A stretch of 39,956 nucleotides of DNA from Nemertoderma westbladi (Eukaryota > Xenacoelomorpha > Nemertodermatida > Nemertodermatidae): contig JAUCBJ010000791.1 in NCBI GenBank assembly GCA_032718475.1, forward strand, positions 1 through 39,956, written 5' to 3'. The position numbers and the translations under genes are program-made. A model generated the notes under the pieces. It was not told the origin of the DNA. It saw only the letters and a program-made list of their open reading frames with translations, and did not search any database. Shown one piece after another: positions 1-12,298 of this stretch (position 1 is its first letter; each line of letters opens with the position of its first letter).

Positions 1-104
1 CTTTTCAAGCTTTCCTTACTACTGCCTAATCTCACAAACTTTAAATATTTTAAACTCGCTTCATATTGTGTAGCGTGTTAAATATATTTATCGATTCTTT
101 ACAG

Positions 105-534
105 GGACTCAGTTAAATGGAGTCAGCGCCCTACGTCTGCAGCACACCTGTCAGCCAATGGTGACGTGAGAGAGGGTCTCCTAGGTAACGAGGTTCATGT
201 ACTTCCCGCCAAACAGGACGCAGCGCCCTCTAGCGGCAGTAAAGCGCCTTCGTTATTCCGCGTACTGGTCGCTACTCATTGGCCCTACTTCCTGATGACC
301 ACGGCACTCAAGGTACTCCCTGACTCATTGGTGTTCGCATCTCCGCTGCTTCTCAAACAACTCATTAGATTCGTAAACGACTCCGAACGCCCCGCCTGGC
401 ATGGTTTCGCTATCGCCTGCGCTATGTTCCTGGCGAACTTTCTCTATTCCAATATAATAGGCCAATATTTCTTACGGTCCTTTATATTGGGGCTGCGAAT
501 GCGTACTGGTATCATTTACGCGGTATATCAGAAG
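105..534 (+). CDS. ABCC1-like: ABCC (MRP1-like) transporter, exon A: linker and first helices of TMD1
   Basis: Internal exon of an ABC subfamily C exporter, a membrane pump for conjugated organic anions in characterised relatives. It follows a TTTACAG acceptor and ends AAG|GTAAAC. The first base completes a codon split with an upstream exon outside the window, and the end is phase 0. The peptide begins with a variable linker (about 45 residues, rich in S, A and G), then SLFRVL, WPYFLMTTALKV and LLKQLIRFVND, and ends LGLRMRTGIIYAVYQK. This is the order seen where MRP1-type TMD1 begins, including the conserved KFVND-like and GMR-like blocks. At least two hydrophobic helices are visible. The next exon starts exactly where the family continues. 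GTG at 166 is only an internal codon, not a start. ABCC1, 2, 3 and 6 cannot be separated on this segment. Confidence 0.9.
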
Positions 535-628
535 GTAAACAATCCGACATTAATAATTATTGTACGATAATATTCATAACACCCGAGCTGGTTAAGTATC
601 TCGATAAAAGAACAATTACATTCTACGT

Positions 629-3600
629 CTACTCCCAGGGCATTCTAGACCCCGCTCTACACCTAGCCCCAAGGGGCGTCTAGACCCCGCTCTATACCTA
701 GCCCCCAGGGCCGCCTAGACCCCGCTCTATACCTAGCCCCAAGGGGCGTCTAGACCCCGCTCTATACCTAGCCCCAAGGGGCGTCTAGACCCCGCTCTAT
801 ACCTAGCCCCAAGGGGCGTCTAGTCACTCGCTCTATACCTAGCCCCAGGGGCGTCTAGACCCCGCTCTATACCTAGCCCCAGGGGGCGTCTAGTCCCCGC
901 TCTATACCTAGCCCCAGGGGGCGTCTAGACCCCGCTCTATACCTAGCCCCAAGTAGCGTCTAGACCCCGCTCTATACCTAGCCCCAAGTGGCGTCTAGAC
1001 CCCGCTCTATACCTAGCCCCCAGGGGCGTCTAGACCCCGCTCTATGCCTAGCCCCAACGGGCGTCTAGACCCCGCTCTATACCTAGCCCCAAGGGGCGTC
1101 TAGACCCCGCTCTATACCTAGCCCCCGGGGGCGTCTAGACCCCGCTCTATACCTAGCCCCCGGGGGCTTCTAGGCCCCGCTCTACACCTAGCCCCCAGGG
1201 GCGTCTATACCCTGCTCTATACCTAGCCCCCAGGGGCGTCTAGACCCCGCTCTATACCTAGCCCCACGGGGCGACTAGACCCCGCTCTATACCTAGCCCC
1301 CAGGGGCGTCTAGACCCCGCTCTATACCTAGCCCCCAGGGGCGTCTAGACCCCGCTCTATACCTAGCCCCAAGGGCCGTCTAGACCCCGCTCTATACCTA
1401 GCCCCCAGGGGCGTCTAGACCCCGCTCTATACCTAGCCTCCAGGGCCGTCTAGACCCCGCTCTATACCTAGCCCCAAGGGGCGTCTAGACCCCGCTCTAT
1501 ACCTAGCCCCCAGGGGCGTCTAGACCCCGCTCTATACCTAGCCTCCAGGGCCGTCTAGACCCCGCTCTATACCTAGCCCCAAGGGGCGACTAGACCCCGC
1601 TCTATACCTAGCCCCCAGGGGCGTCTAGACCCCGCTCTATACCTAGCCCCAAGGGCCGTCTAGACCCCGCTCTATACCTAGCCCCAAGGGGCGTCTAGAC
1701 CCCGCTCTATACCTAGCCCCAAGGGGCGACTAGACCCCGCTCTATACCTAGCCCCCAGGCGGCGTCTAGACCCCGCTCTATACCTAGCCCCCAGGGGAGT
1801 CTAGACCCCGCTCTATAGCCAAGCCTCCAGGGCCGTCTAGACCCCGCTCTATACCTAGCCCCAAGGGGCGACTAGACCCCGCTCTATACCTAGCCCCAAG
1901 GGGCGTCTAGACCCCGCTCTATACCTAGCCCCAAGGGGCGACTAGACCCCGCTCTATACCTAGCTTCCAGGGCCGTCTAGACCCCGCTCTATACCTGTCC
2001 TCCAGGGCCGTCTAGACCCCGCTCTATACCTAGCCCCCAGGGCCGTCTAGACCCCGCTCTATACCTAGCCCCCAAGGGCCGACTAGACCCCGCTCTATAC
2101 CTAGCCTCCAGGGCCGTCTAGACCCCGCTCTATACCTAGCCCCCAGGGGCGACTAGACCCCGCTCTATACCTAGCCCCAAGAGGCGACTAGACCACGCTC
2201 TATACCTAGCCTCCAGGGCCGTCTAGACCCCGCTCTATACCTAGCCCCCAGGGGCGACTAGACCCCGCTCTATACCTAGCCCCCAAGGGCCGTCTAGACC
2301 CCGCTCTATACCTAGCCCCCAGGGGCGACTAGACCCCGCTCTATACCTAGCCCCCAGGGGCGTCTAGACCCCGCTCTATACCTAGCCTCCAGGGGCGTCT
2401 AGACCCCGCTCTATACCTAGCCCCAAGGGGCGTCTAGACCCCGCTCTATACCTAGCCCCCAGGGGCGTCTAGACCCCGCTCTATACCTAGTCCCCGGGGG
2501 CGTCTAGACCCCGCTCTATACCTAGCCTCCAGGGCCGTCTAGACCCCGTTCTATACCTAGCCCCCAGGGGCGTCTAGACCCCGCTCTATACCTAGCCCCC
2601 AAGGGCCGTCTAGACCCCGCTCTATCCCTAGTCCCCGGGGGCGTCTAGACCCCGCTTTATACCTAGCCCCCAGGGGCGTCTAGACCCCGCTCTATACCTA
2701 GCCTCCAGGGCCGTCTAGACCCCGCTCTATACCTAGCCCGCAGGGCCGTCTAGACCCCGCTCTATACCTAGCCCCCAGGGGCGTCTAAACCCCGCTCTAT
2801 ACCTAGCCTCCAGGGCCGTCTACACCCCGCTCTATACCTAGCCCCCAAGGCCGTCTAGACCCCGCTCTATACCTAGCCCCAAGGGGCAACTAGACCCCGC
2901 TCTATACCTAGCCTCCAGGGCCGACTAGACCCCGCTCTATCCCTAGCCCCCAAGGGGCGTCTAGACCCCGCTCTATCCCTAGCCCCCAGGAGCGACTAGA
3001 CCCCGCTCTATACCTAGCCTCCAGGGCCGACTAGACCCCGCTCTATCCCTAGCCCCCAAGGTTCGTCTAGACCCCGCTCTATACCTAGCCCCCGGGGCCG
3101 TCTAGACCCCGCTCTATACCTAGCCCCAAGGGGCGTCTAGACCCCGCTCTATACCTAGCCCCAAGGGGCGACTAGACCCCGCTCTATACCTAGCCCCCAG
3201 GGCCTCTACACCCCGCTCTATACCTAGCCCCGAGGGGCGTCTAGACCCCGCTCTATACCTAACCCCAAGGGGCGACTAGACCCCGCTCTATACCTAGCCC
3301 CCAGGGCCTCTACACCCCGCTCTATACCTAGCCCCGAGGGGCGTCTAGACCCCGCTCTATACCTAGCCCCAAGGGGCGTCTAGACCCCGCTCTATACCTA
3401 GCCCCAAGGGGCGTCTAGACCCCGCTCTATACCTAGCCCCCAGGGCCGCCTAGACCCCGCTCTATACCTAGCCCCAAGGGGCGTCTAGACCCCGCTCTAT
3501 ACCTAGCCCCAAGGGGCGTCTAGACCCCGCTCTATACCTAGCCCCAAGGGGCGTCTAGACCCCGCTCTATACCTAGCCCCCAGGGCCGCCTAGACCCCGC

Positions 3601-5222
3601 TCTATACCTAGCCCCACGGGGCGACTAGACCCCGCTCTATACCTAGCCCCAGGGGGCGTCTAGACCCCGCTCTATACCTAGCCCCAAGGGGCGTCTAGAC
3701 CCCGCTCTATACCTAGCCCCAAGGGGCGTCTAGACCCCGCTCTATTCCTAGCCTCCAGGGCCGACTAGACCCCGCTCTATACCTAGCCCCCCGGGACCGC
3801 CTAGACCCCGCTCTATACCTAGCCCCCCGGGACCGCCTAGACCCCGCTCTATACCTAGCCCCAATGGGGCGACTAGACCCCGCTCTATACCTATAGCCCC
3901 CAGGGGGCGTCTAGACCCCGCTCTATACCTAGCCCCAAGGGGCGTCTAGACCCCGCTCTATACCTAGCCCCAAGGGGCGTCTAGACCCCGCTATATACCT
4001 AGCCCCCCGGGACCGCCTAGACCCCGCTCTATACCTAGCCCCCAGGGGGCGTCTAGACCCCGCTCTATACCTAGCCCCAAGGGGCGTCTAGACCCCGCTA
4101 TATACCTAGCCCCAAGGGCCGTCTACACCCCGCTCTATACCTGGCCCCCAGGGCCGTCTAGACCCCGCTCTATACCTAGCCCCAAGGGCCGTCTACACCC
4201 CGCTCTATACCTAGCCCCAAGGGGCGACTAGACCCCGCTCTATACCTAGCCCCCAGGGCCTCTACACCCCGCTCTATACCTAGCCCCGAGGGGCGTCTAG
4301 ACCCCGCTCTATACCTAGCCCCAAGGGGCGTCTAGACCCCGCTCTATACCTAGCCCCAAAGGGCGTCTAGACCCCGCTCTATACCTAGCCCCCAGGGCCG
4401 CCTAGACCCCGCTCTATACCTAGCCCCAAGGGGCGTCTAGACCCCGCTCTATACCTAGCCCCAAGGGGCGTCTAGACCCCGCTCTATACCTAGCCCCAAG
4501 GGGCGTCTAGACCCCGCTCTATACCTAGCCCCCAGGGCCGCCTAGACCCCGCTCTATACCTAGCCCCACGGGGCGACTAGACCCCGCTCTATACCTAGCC
4601 CCAGGGGGCGTCTAGACCCCGCTCTATACCTAGCCCCAAGGGGCGTCTAGACCCCGCTCTATACCTAGCCCCAAGGGGCGTCTAGACCCCGCTCTATTCC
4701 TAGCCTCCAGGGCCGACTAGACCCCGCTCTATACCTAGCCCCCCGGGACCGCCTAGACCCCGCTCTATACCTAGCCCCCCGGGACCGCCTAGACCCCGCT
4801 CTATACCTAGCCCCAATGGGGCGACTAGACCCCGCTCTATACCTAGCCCCCAGGGGGCGTCTAGACCCCGCTCTATACCTAGCCCCAAGGGGCGTCTAGA
4901 CCCCGCTATATACCTAGCCCCAAGGGCCGTCTACACCCCGCTCTATACCTAGCCCCCCGGGACCGCCTAGACCCCGCTCTATACCTAGCCCCCAGGGGGC
5001 GTCTAGACCCCGCTCTATACCTAGCCCCAAGGGGCGTCTAGACCCCGCTATATACCTAGCCCCAAGGGCCGTCTACACCCCGCTCTATACCTGGCCCCCA
5101 GGGCCGTCTAGACCCCGCTCTATACCTAGCCCCCAAGGGGCGTCTAGACCCCGCTCTATACCTAGCCCCCAGGGGCGTCTAGACCCCGCTCTATACCTAT
5201 AGCCCCCAGGGCCGCCTAGACC
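629..5222. repeat. 35-bp GC-rich minisatellite, left block (about 130 copies)
   Basis: This array fills most of the intron after exon A, starting about 95 bp past the donor. The unit is about 35 bp and contains CTAGACCCCGCTCTATAC followed by CTAGCCCCAAGGGGCGT. Each unit carries a small palindrome (GCCCC-AA-GGGGC, or CCCAGG variants), and the unit boundary GTCTAGAC is also palindromic. Variants are mostly at the CAAGGGG/CCAGGGC and CGT/CGAC positions. A higher-order duplication is visible: variant patterns near 3331-3880 recur at an offset of 952 bp (for example TCTATTCC at 3741 and 4693). No coding region is supported within it; short frames here are by-products of the repeat. Confidence 0.95.
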
Positions 5223-7098
5223 TAGTGTTGAGAACTGTAACTGTAATTATACTGTAACTGCAACTGTAACTGAATGGTTTTGATGATTTTTTTGATACTG
5301 TAACTATAACTGTAACTGTAATTGCGAACTTTGAATACTGTAACTGTAACTGAAACTGTAATTACGTATTTTGAATACTGTAACTGAAACTGAAACTGAA
5401 ATTAACAAAATCCGATTCAGTTCTCAATCACACAATTAACATGAATGAGCATTTAAAACAGTATTGGAATAAAGTATAGAGTATAGTTTAATAAATGAAT
5501 AACAGTGGTTACCATAGGTATCATTTTTAAAACATTGTTATAAAAAAAACAATCTCGTTTTTTCCACTTCTGAACAAAACCATAATATTACACAATATAA
5601 AATCAAAGACCCATTGTCCACTTAGCTCAAATGTGATTTATTTGGAGAGTCAAGTAGTGAACGAAGATCTACAGTAGCATATAGTCTATGTTTATCTGTC
5701 TCAACTATTAGACTATTATCAGCCTTATCACCACTTTTGCTTCATATTAAATGTAAATGTTTTAGATAAACAAAGAAAAGTTAGGCCTAATGGTAGAGGG
5801 ATATTAACGGATATATATTTTACATTATTAATTATTAATGTTTTTACCGGTACTATTAATATCACAATCACACTAGAGGCACACTGGAAATTAAATTTTG
5901 ATCAAGTTTACCATTATAAATTACAAAATTAAACTTAAAAGTGAAAGGAGCAGCTTATCGAGGTGGGTCTAACCAAAACAATAAATCGTGACCAAAGAGC
6001 CAGAACAACACTCACCAAAAAATGTGGTTTCGAGAAAAATGCAAAAAACCTTCTCATTTCCCTCTATATGGATCCCGTCTCCTAATTTTTTCGACAGAGG
6101 TCTGGGAAGATACAATGATACATTTTATAATAGTGGCTAGCATTCAAAATAAATTTTGTTAATGAAAAAAACTGTTTTTTTCGTTATTTTCCAAAGAGAC
6201 AAAACAACACAATACTGAAATTTAACATTAACTCTAGTCTGTGTGTGTTGTTTTACCTCTAGGATTTTAACACAGAAACATAAGAACTCACGTCATTCCT
6301 CGACTATTGAATGGTGTTTTTCCTGGCAAAGTATGATAGGGAAAAGTGTGGTATGTGTTGTTTTACCTCTAACAGTTTTCAACTTCTATGTTGTGTGGGT
6401 TGTTCTGGTTTTCCATATCTCCTAAACGAACTGACATACAAGTCTAGGATTTTAACATAAGATGTAGAACGCCATCTTGAGTAATTTTGGTGAAAAAAAT
6501 TTTTTTTGAAAAATTGTGGTATGTGTTGTTCTGGCTCTATGGTCACGAAATATATGATTACTAAAACAAATTACGAATTAAGGAAAATGAGCAGGATTCA
6601 GAAGCATGGCTTTTATAACCAAAACAATAAATGATAACAGTACTGTACAAGCACTGAAACAAGATGTACAGTAAAATGTGGGTGCCTTTAGTGTGATCTT
6701 GTGACGTGCCACTTTCATTACATACTATCAGTATATTAGTTACAAAATATTACCATAGCGTGGGTCCAACTTTCCTTCAACAACTACCTATTAGCTCTAG
6801 AAAGAGGACGTTTCGTAATGAACATTATTATTAGCGTATATAACAGTAATATATTAAAGTGCCTCATTTTTAGTTTCAGATGACTGCTTACTACGTGAGA
6901 TCATATATATTGAATCTATAACTGAAACTGTAACTGAAACTGAAATGCTCAATTTTGTAATACTGAAACTGTAACTGTAACTGAAATGTTACACTTTGTA
7001 ATACTGAAACTGTAACTGAAACTGAAATGCAAAACTTTGAATACTGAAACTGTAACTGTAACTGAAATTAGTCAAAATTGATTCAGTTCTCAACACTA
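5223..7098. mobile_element. Non-autonomous hAT-like TIR element inserted in the minisatellite
   Basis: The element splits the 35-bp array. Its ends are perfect 15-bp terminal inverted repeats, TAGTGTTGAGAACTG on the left and its reverse complement CAGTTCTCAACACTA on the right. The flanks are CGCCTAGAC and CGCTAGAC, which read as an 8-bp target duplication with one base of slippage. Eight-bp duplications and (C/T)AGTGTTG ends are typical of hAT elements. The subterminal regions (about 5230-5410 and 6915-7080) are built of AACTGTAACTG/AACTGAAACTG motifs in the same orientation at both ends. The left block closes at 5418-5432 with another near-copy of the right terminus. The AT-rich core has no convincing coding sequence, so it would need a transposase in trans. 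The superfamily call is inference. Confidence 0.75.
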
Positions 7099-9472
7099 CG
7101 CTAGACCCCGCTCTATACCTAGCCCCAAGGGGCGTCTAGACCCCGCTCTATACCTAGCCCCAAGGGGCGACTAGACCCCGCTCTATACCTGGCCCCCAGG
7201 GCCGTCTACACCCCGCTCTATACCTGGCCCCCAGGGCCGTCTAGACCCCGCTCTATACCTAGCCCCAAGGGCCGTCTACACCCCGCTCTATACCTAGCCC
7301 CAAGGGGCGACTAGACCCCGCTCTATACCTAGCCCCAAGGGGCGACTACACCCCGCTCTATACCTGGCCCCCAGGGCCGTCTAGACCCCGCTCTATACCT
7401 AGCCCCAAGGGCCGTCTACACCCCGCTCTATACCTAGCCCCAAGGGGCGACTAGACCCCGCTCTATACCTAGCCCCCAGGGCCTCTACACCCCGCTCTAT
7501 ACCTAGCCCCGAGGGGCGTCTAGACCCCGCTCTATACCTAGCCCCAAGGGGCGTCTAGACCCCGCTCTATACCTAGCCCCAAGGGGCGTCTAGACCCCGC
7601 TCTATACCTAGCCCCCAGGGCCGCCTAGACCCCGCTCTATACCTAGCCCCAAGGGGCGTCTAGACCCCGCTCTATACCTAGCCCCAAGGGGCGTCTAGAC
7701 CCCGCTCTATACCTAGCCCCCAGGGCCGCCTAGACCCCGCTCTATACCTAGCCCCAAGGGGCGTCTAGACCCCGCTCTATACCTAGCCTCCAAGGGGCGT
7801 CTAGACCCCGCTCTATACCTAGCCCCCAGGGGCGTCTAGACCCCGCTCTATACCTAGCCCCCAGGGCCGCCTAGACCCCGCTCTATACCTAGCCCCAAGG
7901 GGCGTCTAGACCCCGCTCTATACCTAGCCCCAAGGGGCGACTAGACCCCGCTCTATACCTAGCCCCCAGGGCCGTCTAGACCCCGCTCTATACCTAGCCC
8001 CAAGGGCCGTCTAGATCCCGCTCTATACCTAGCCCCAAGGGGCGTCTAGACCTCGCTCTATACCTAGCCCCAAGGGGCGTCTAGACCCCGCTCTATACCT
8101 AGCCCCAAGGGGCGTCTAGACCCCGCTCTATACCTAGCCCCAGGGGGCGTCTAGACCCCGCTCTATACCTAGCCCCAAGGGGCGTCTAGACCCCGCTCTA
8201 TACCTAGCCCCAAGGGGCGTCTAGACCCCGCTCTATACCTAGCCCCCAGGGCCGCCTAGACCCCGCTCTATACCTAGCCCCAAGGGGCGTCTAGACCCCG
8301 CTCTATACCTAGCCCCAAGGGGCGTCTAGACCTCGCTCTATACCTAGCCCCAAGGGGCGTCTAGACCTCGCTCTATACCTAGCCCCCAGGGCTGCCTAGA
8401 CCCCGCTCTATACCTAGCCCCAAGGGGCGTCTAGACCCCGCTCTATACCTAGCCCCAAGGGGCGACTAGACCCCGCTCTATACCTAGCCCCAAGGGGCGT
8501 CTAGACCCCGCTCTATACCTAGCCCCAAGGGGCGTCTAGACCCCGCTCTATACCTAGCCCCCAGGGCCGTCTAGACCCCGCTCTATACCTAGCCCCAAGG
8601 GGCGTCTAGACCCCGCTCTATACCTAGCCCCAAGGGGCGTCTAGACCCCGCTCTATACCTAGCCCCAAGGGGCGTCTAGACCCCGCTCTATACCTAGCCC
8701 CAAGGGGCGTCTAGACCCCGCTCTATACCTAGCCCCCAGGGGCGTCTAGACCCCGCTCTATACCTAGCCCCCAGGGCCGCCTAGACCCCGCTCTATACCT
8801 AGCCCCAAGGGGCGTCTAGACCCCGCTCTATACCTAGCCCCAAGGGGCGACTAGACCCCGCTCTATACCTAGCCCCCAGGGCCGTCTAGACCCCGCTCTA
8901 TACCTAGCCCCAAGGGCCGTCTAGACCCCGCTCTATACCTAGCCCCAAGGGGCGTCTAGACCTCGCTCTATACCTAGCCCCAAGGGGCGTCTAGACCCCG
9001 CTCTATACCTAGCCCCAAGGGGCGTCTAGACCCCGCTCTATACCTAGCCCCAAGGGGCGACTAGACCCCGCTCTATACCTAGCCCCCAGGGCCGTCTAGA
9101 CCCCGCTCTATACCTAGCCCCAAGGGGCGTCTAGACCTCGCTCTATACCTAGCCCCAAGGGGCGTCTAGACCCCGCTCTATACCTAGCCCCAAGGGGCGT
9201 CTAGACCTCGCTCTATACCTAGCCCCAAGGGGCGTCTAGACCCCGCTCTATACCTAGCCCCAAGGGGCGTCTAGACTTCGCTCTATACCTAGCCCCAAGG
9301 GGCGTCTAGACCCCGCTCTATACCTAGCCCCAAGGGGCGTCTAGACCTCGCTCTATACCTAGCCCCAAGGGGCGTCTAGACCCCGCTCTATACCTAGCCC
9401 CAAGGGCCGTCTAGACCCCGCTCTATACCTAGCCCCAAGGGGCGTCTAGACCCCGCTCTATACCTAGCCCCC
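7099..9472. repeat. 35-bp GC-rich minisatellite, right block (about 68 copies)
   Basis: This continues the same unit as 629-5222 on the far side of the TIR element, so the insertion came after the array. Variant patterns at 7921-8060 recur at 8831-8970 with an offset of 910 bp, exactly 26 units. At 9120-9370 a variant with CCTCGCTC (or CTTCGCTC) alternates with CCCCGCTC every second unit, giving a 70-bp dimeric sub-array. The array stops about 75 bp before the next exon. Confidence 0.95.
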
Positions 9473-9508
9473 CGGGACCCAGACGCCCCCAGGGGCGTCT
9501 GGGTCCCG
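9473..9508. repeat. Perfect 17-bp inverted repeat at the array terminus
   Basis: The left arm (9473-9489) begins CGGGACCCAGACG and the right arm (9492-9508) is its exact reverse complement, separated by the dinucleotide CA. The inner part (GACGCCCC/GGGGCGTC) resembles the array unit, so the palindrome probably arose by inversion of a terminal unit. It sits 39 bp upstream of the next ABCC exon, between the array and the 3' splice site. Confidence 0.9.
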
Positions 9509-9547
9509 ATCATTATCTCTCGATTTATTTTAACTTTACATTTCTAG

Positions 9548-9802
9548 GCGATGGTTCTGAGCAATAAAGGACGAGACGATTCTACGACTGGCGAGATAGT
9601 TAACCTAATGTCTGTCGACTCCCAACGATTTCTCGAAATCACTACCTTCATCAATATGATATGGAGTGCTCCAGTCCAAATAATAGTGACCGTGGCCTTA
9701 GTCTGGGTGGAGTTGGGACCAGCAATATTAGCCGGAGTTGCAGTACTCATTGTCCTTATTCCTATAAATGGGTTTATTAGTAATTACCAGAAGAAGGCTC
9801 AG
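9548..9802 (+). CDS. ABCC1-like: ABCC (MRP1-like) transporter, exon B: TMD1 coupling region
   Basis: The exon has 85 codons in phase 0 at both ends, between acceptor TTTCTAG and donor CAG|GTTGGT. It encodes AMVLSNKGRDDSTTGEIVNLMSVDSQRF, followed by FINMIWSAPVQIIV and LGPAILAGVAVLIVLIPING. The STTGEIVNLMSVD and NMIWSAP blocks are hallmark intracellular-loop and helix segments of MRP-type TMD1. The long hydrophobic run after LGPAILAGV is a membrane helix. It joins exon A (ending VYQK) and the exon at 16830 (starting AINAKLKDGRMK) as expected for the family. The frame stays open a further 27 bases into the intron, but the family boundary and GT position support the end given. Confidence 0.93.
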
Positions 9803-9832
9803 GTTGGTAACGCCACTAGCGGTAAAGTTTAG

Positions 9833-10965
9833 CATACACAGGGCCATCTGGTTCCGGAATCGCGGCAGTGAATACTTTATTAAGATCTTCCAACGTGATG
9901 TTCTCGTTGAGAAGGAGCAAGATGTGCTCGTACTTTAGACCTCTTCATTTGACCCTCTACAGTATAAAGTCTGGCCTTCATGGACCCAAATTATCCCTTA
10001 TCAATATCTGATGATGAGCTCATCAGCACTTTTTTGAAATTTCTGTTCATAATATCAGGTCTGTCGAATGGCTGTTGTTCAGGGAAAAGGTTTTCTTTTA
10101 CAGCGTCCCACTTCGGGTTCCCAGTAATAGTAATAAAGAGGTCGAACTTGCGGTACTTCGTGGCAATGTCAAGCGCGTCCATGTAATGTTTAATTAAACG
10201 AATTGGAGCCGACTCCTTCTTACTCCATTGGTCACACATTCCTGGCCCAATCTGCGTGATTTGTGGAGGTTGAAGTTATCTCGACTTGAAGGTGGAACCG
10301 AAAGAACTCTAGCACAGTAACATTCTTCCCGTTAGATTTAACGAAATCAGAGTCTAAGCTGACGCCTGGATCTCCATGTGGAAGGATTAGTGGGTAAGCT
10401 GTGGGATCGCACATTAGATGATTGGCATTAATCGCGACTGTATCTCTCTGAGTGGGGTGATGTGCTTTAGACCTGTAGAGAACAACATCCCTGGGCTGCG
10501 TCAGTTCTCCGGGAGCGACAGCAACCACCTTAACATTTTCTTTGTTCGCGCAAATCTTTTTTTGCCTTGAAAACCATTATTAGATTCTTATTAGGGTTTT
10601 CCTCAAATAAGGATTAACCTTGGAAATTTCTCTTCGGATAATTTCAAGAGTATCAAAGTTTATTTTATTTGGTTCCTTTGTTTGTTTAATCCTGTTGTGC
10701 ACTTCGTTTTTCTTATCAAATACAAAAATGTGTGAGCACTTAGCAGCTTCTTTAGTCTGTCCTTTATTAAGGCCGATGGTCGCTTGTTCGAAGTTCTCTC
10801 TTTCATTTTACGCCGATCCTTCACCATCACCTGAGCTTCCAGATGACGTCCCATTTCCGTTTCGTCGTTCGTAAGCTGGCACTTGGAACCACATGGGACA
10901 GGGTGACCTTTGACAGGCATACCGCATTTAGTACACCTTCGTAATTTTGAGCACACGGAATCCAT
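9833..10965 (-). pseudogene. Decayed Helitron Rep/helicase, N-terminal part
   Basis: This is a broken minus-strand copy of a Helitron replication initiator inside the ABCC intron. In transposon order: a zinc-finger-like start with CTKCGMP and CGSKC (10965 down to about 10660); a stretch containing PRDVVLYRSKAHHPTQRD, DPTAYPLILPHGDPG and VTVLEFFRFHLQ (10528-10232); then KFDLFITITGNPKWDAVKE and FDRPDIMNRNFKK (10239-9991), the classic Helitron-like N domain. Finally, in another frame, EHILLLLNENITLEDLNK runs on to FTAAIPEPDGPVYA (about 9935-9833), the region around the conserved HAHILL motif. The pieces lie in different frames with stops between. The catalytic tyrosines and helicase domain are absent because the copy ends about 30 bp from the upstream ABCC exon. 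The element type is well supported; the exact ends are not. Confidence 0.8.
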
Positions 10966-12298
10966 AATTATTTTTTTTCAATCAAATAACGAATCCATCT
11001 ATTTTAAGCAAATAATTTGTTAAGTATGTTACACTACATTTTAATCAAGCAATTAATTTGTTAAGTACGTTGCACTCAAGGTGTACTTGGTTGCACTACA
11101 GTACATATTAATAGTAAAAATGATAATGTTACGATTGATAATGTGTATTACAATCTATTCATTAATAGTTACAAAACAACACAATAAAATAAATTTAGGC
11201 TATTCGTTTTCTGATAATTAAAAAATATATATTTTAAGCGTAATAAAGTAACGCTACTGCACCAACACTGTACTTAACCTCATACTCGATTTAGTATTGT
11301 GTTATTGACCCTAAATGATTAAATGAAAAATAATAAGATTGCGACACGCACAGTCACTGGTCAGCCCAGTAGGGCCTCCCATGTTCAATAAACAACTGAT
11401 AATAAATAATAACAACATACAATGTAATTCCTCCTATGTTTATTCCCTCAGTTTAGTACAGTACAGGTGGTATATAGACAAACTAACAATATAAACAGCC
11501 AGCAGTATAGATAATGATAGTGTTTGACCTCCTTTTTTTTATCTTTAATGAGGCTCTCGGGTTTTCATGATAACTGGGAAAATAACTTAAAAACTGTGTA
11601 ATAACAATAGTTATTCCCCATTTATAAGCGGGTCAAATATCATTTATAATAGTGGGCTACCTAAAAAATATCACTTTTTGCCCACGGGAAAATATCAGTG
11701 ATATTCCCGCGTTGCTATGCAACTGCCTATTATCCTAGGCCTAGCTCTATTAGCAAATCAGATTGTCAGAACATACCTACCGGTACCACAACACATTTTT
11801 GTATCATTATGCATTATCTGAAATTGAAAGTACCAGAACGGTACGGTACGCTGCCTGTAGCCAGGCAGTGGGCTGACTAGACCAAGCTGCTTGGCATGGT
11901 AGGAGGCTTAATACTGGTGGTACCTGTGTGTGGTACTGTACGATTTGTTCATCACTTAATTGCTGTCCGACTGCCTCTAGGATAAAGCTGCGAAGCTGTG
12001 AAGATGTGGACTGGTTGCGATACAAGTCTGTACAGCAGGCTACAGTAGGTAGGCCCTACAGTACATATTTCGTGCTCTTTTCTATCTTTATGTATATTAT
12101 GTAAGTTGGACGCAGTCTTAAGGAAATGAATATTGATTTTATTTGAATAATGATAAAGCTGGCTTTAAATAAAACTGTTGTTTTGTAACTACAGTATGCT
12201 AATGATTACGGTAATGTAACACGGAATCAGTCTTTTTTATATATAGGCCTAACGGAGATTTATGCGAATCCGGAATGAAAATTTCCCTGGCCATCTTC
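10966..12298. other. AT-rich intronic stretch, no gene seen
   Basis: No coding sequence is supported. Within it, 11556-11604 (CTCGGG, then GGGAAAATAACTT, then AATAA) is a degenerate copy of the right arm of the palindrome at 13184-13314. Positions 11685-11709 form a small hairpin (CGGGAAAATATCA pairing with TGATATTCCCG, with a 2-base bulge). The rest is unassigned intron. Confidence 0.55.

Noticed and set aside
166-168. GTG as a start codon for the first ABCC segment
   Set aside because: The frame is open upstream to a consensus acceptor at 104/105, and ABCC proteins have more sequence before this point. It is an internal exon.
4700-4888. Small minus-strand frame encoding GLGIERGL repeats
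   Set aside because: A reading frame through the GC-rich minisatellite only.
6243-6425. Short frame inside the TIR element
   Set aside because: Sixty codons, no domain, and made from an internally repeated segment (GTGTTGTTTTACCTC copies). It is not evidence for a transposase.
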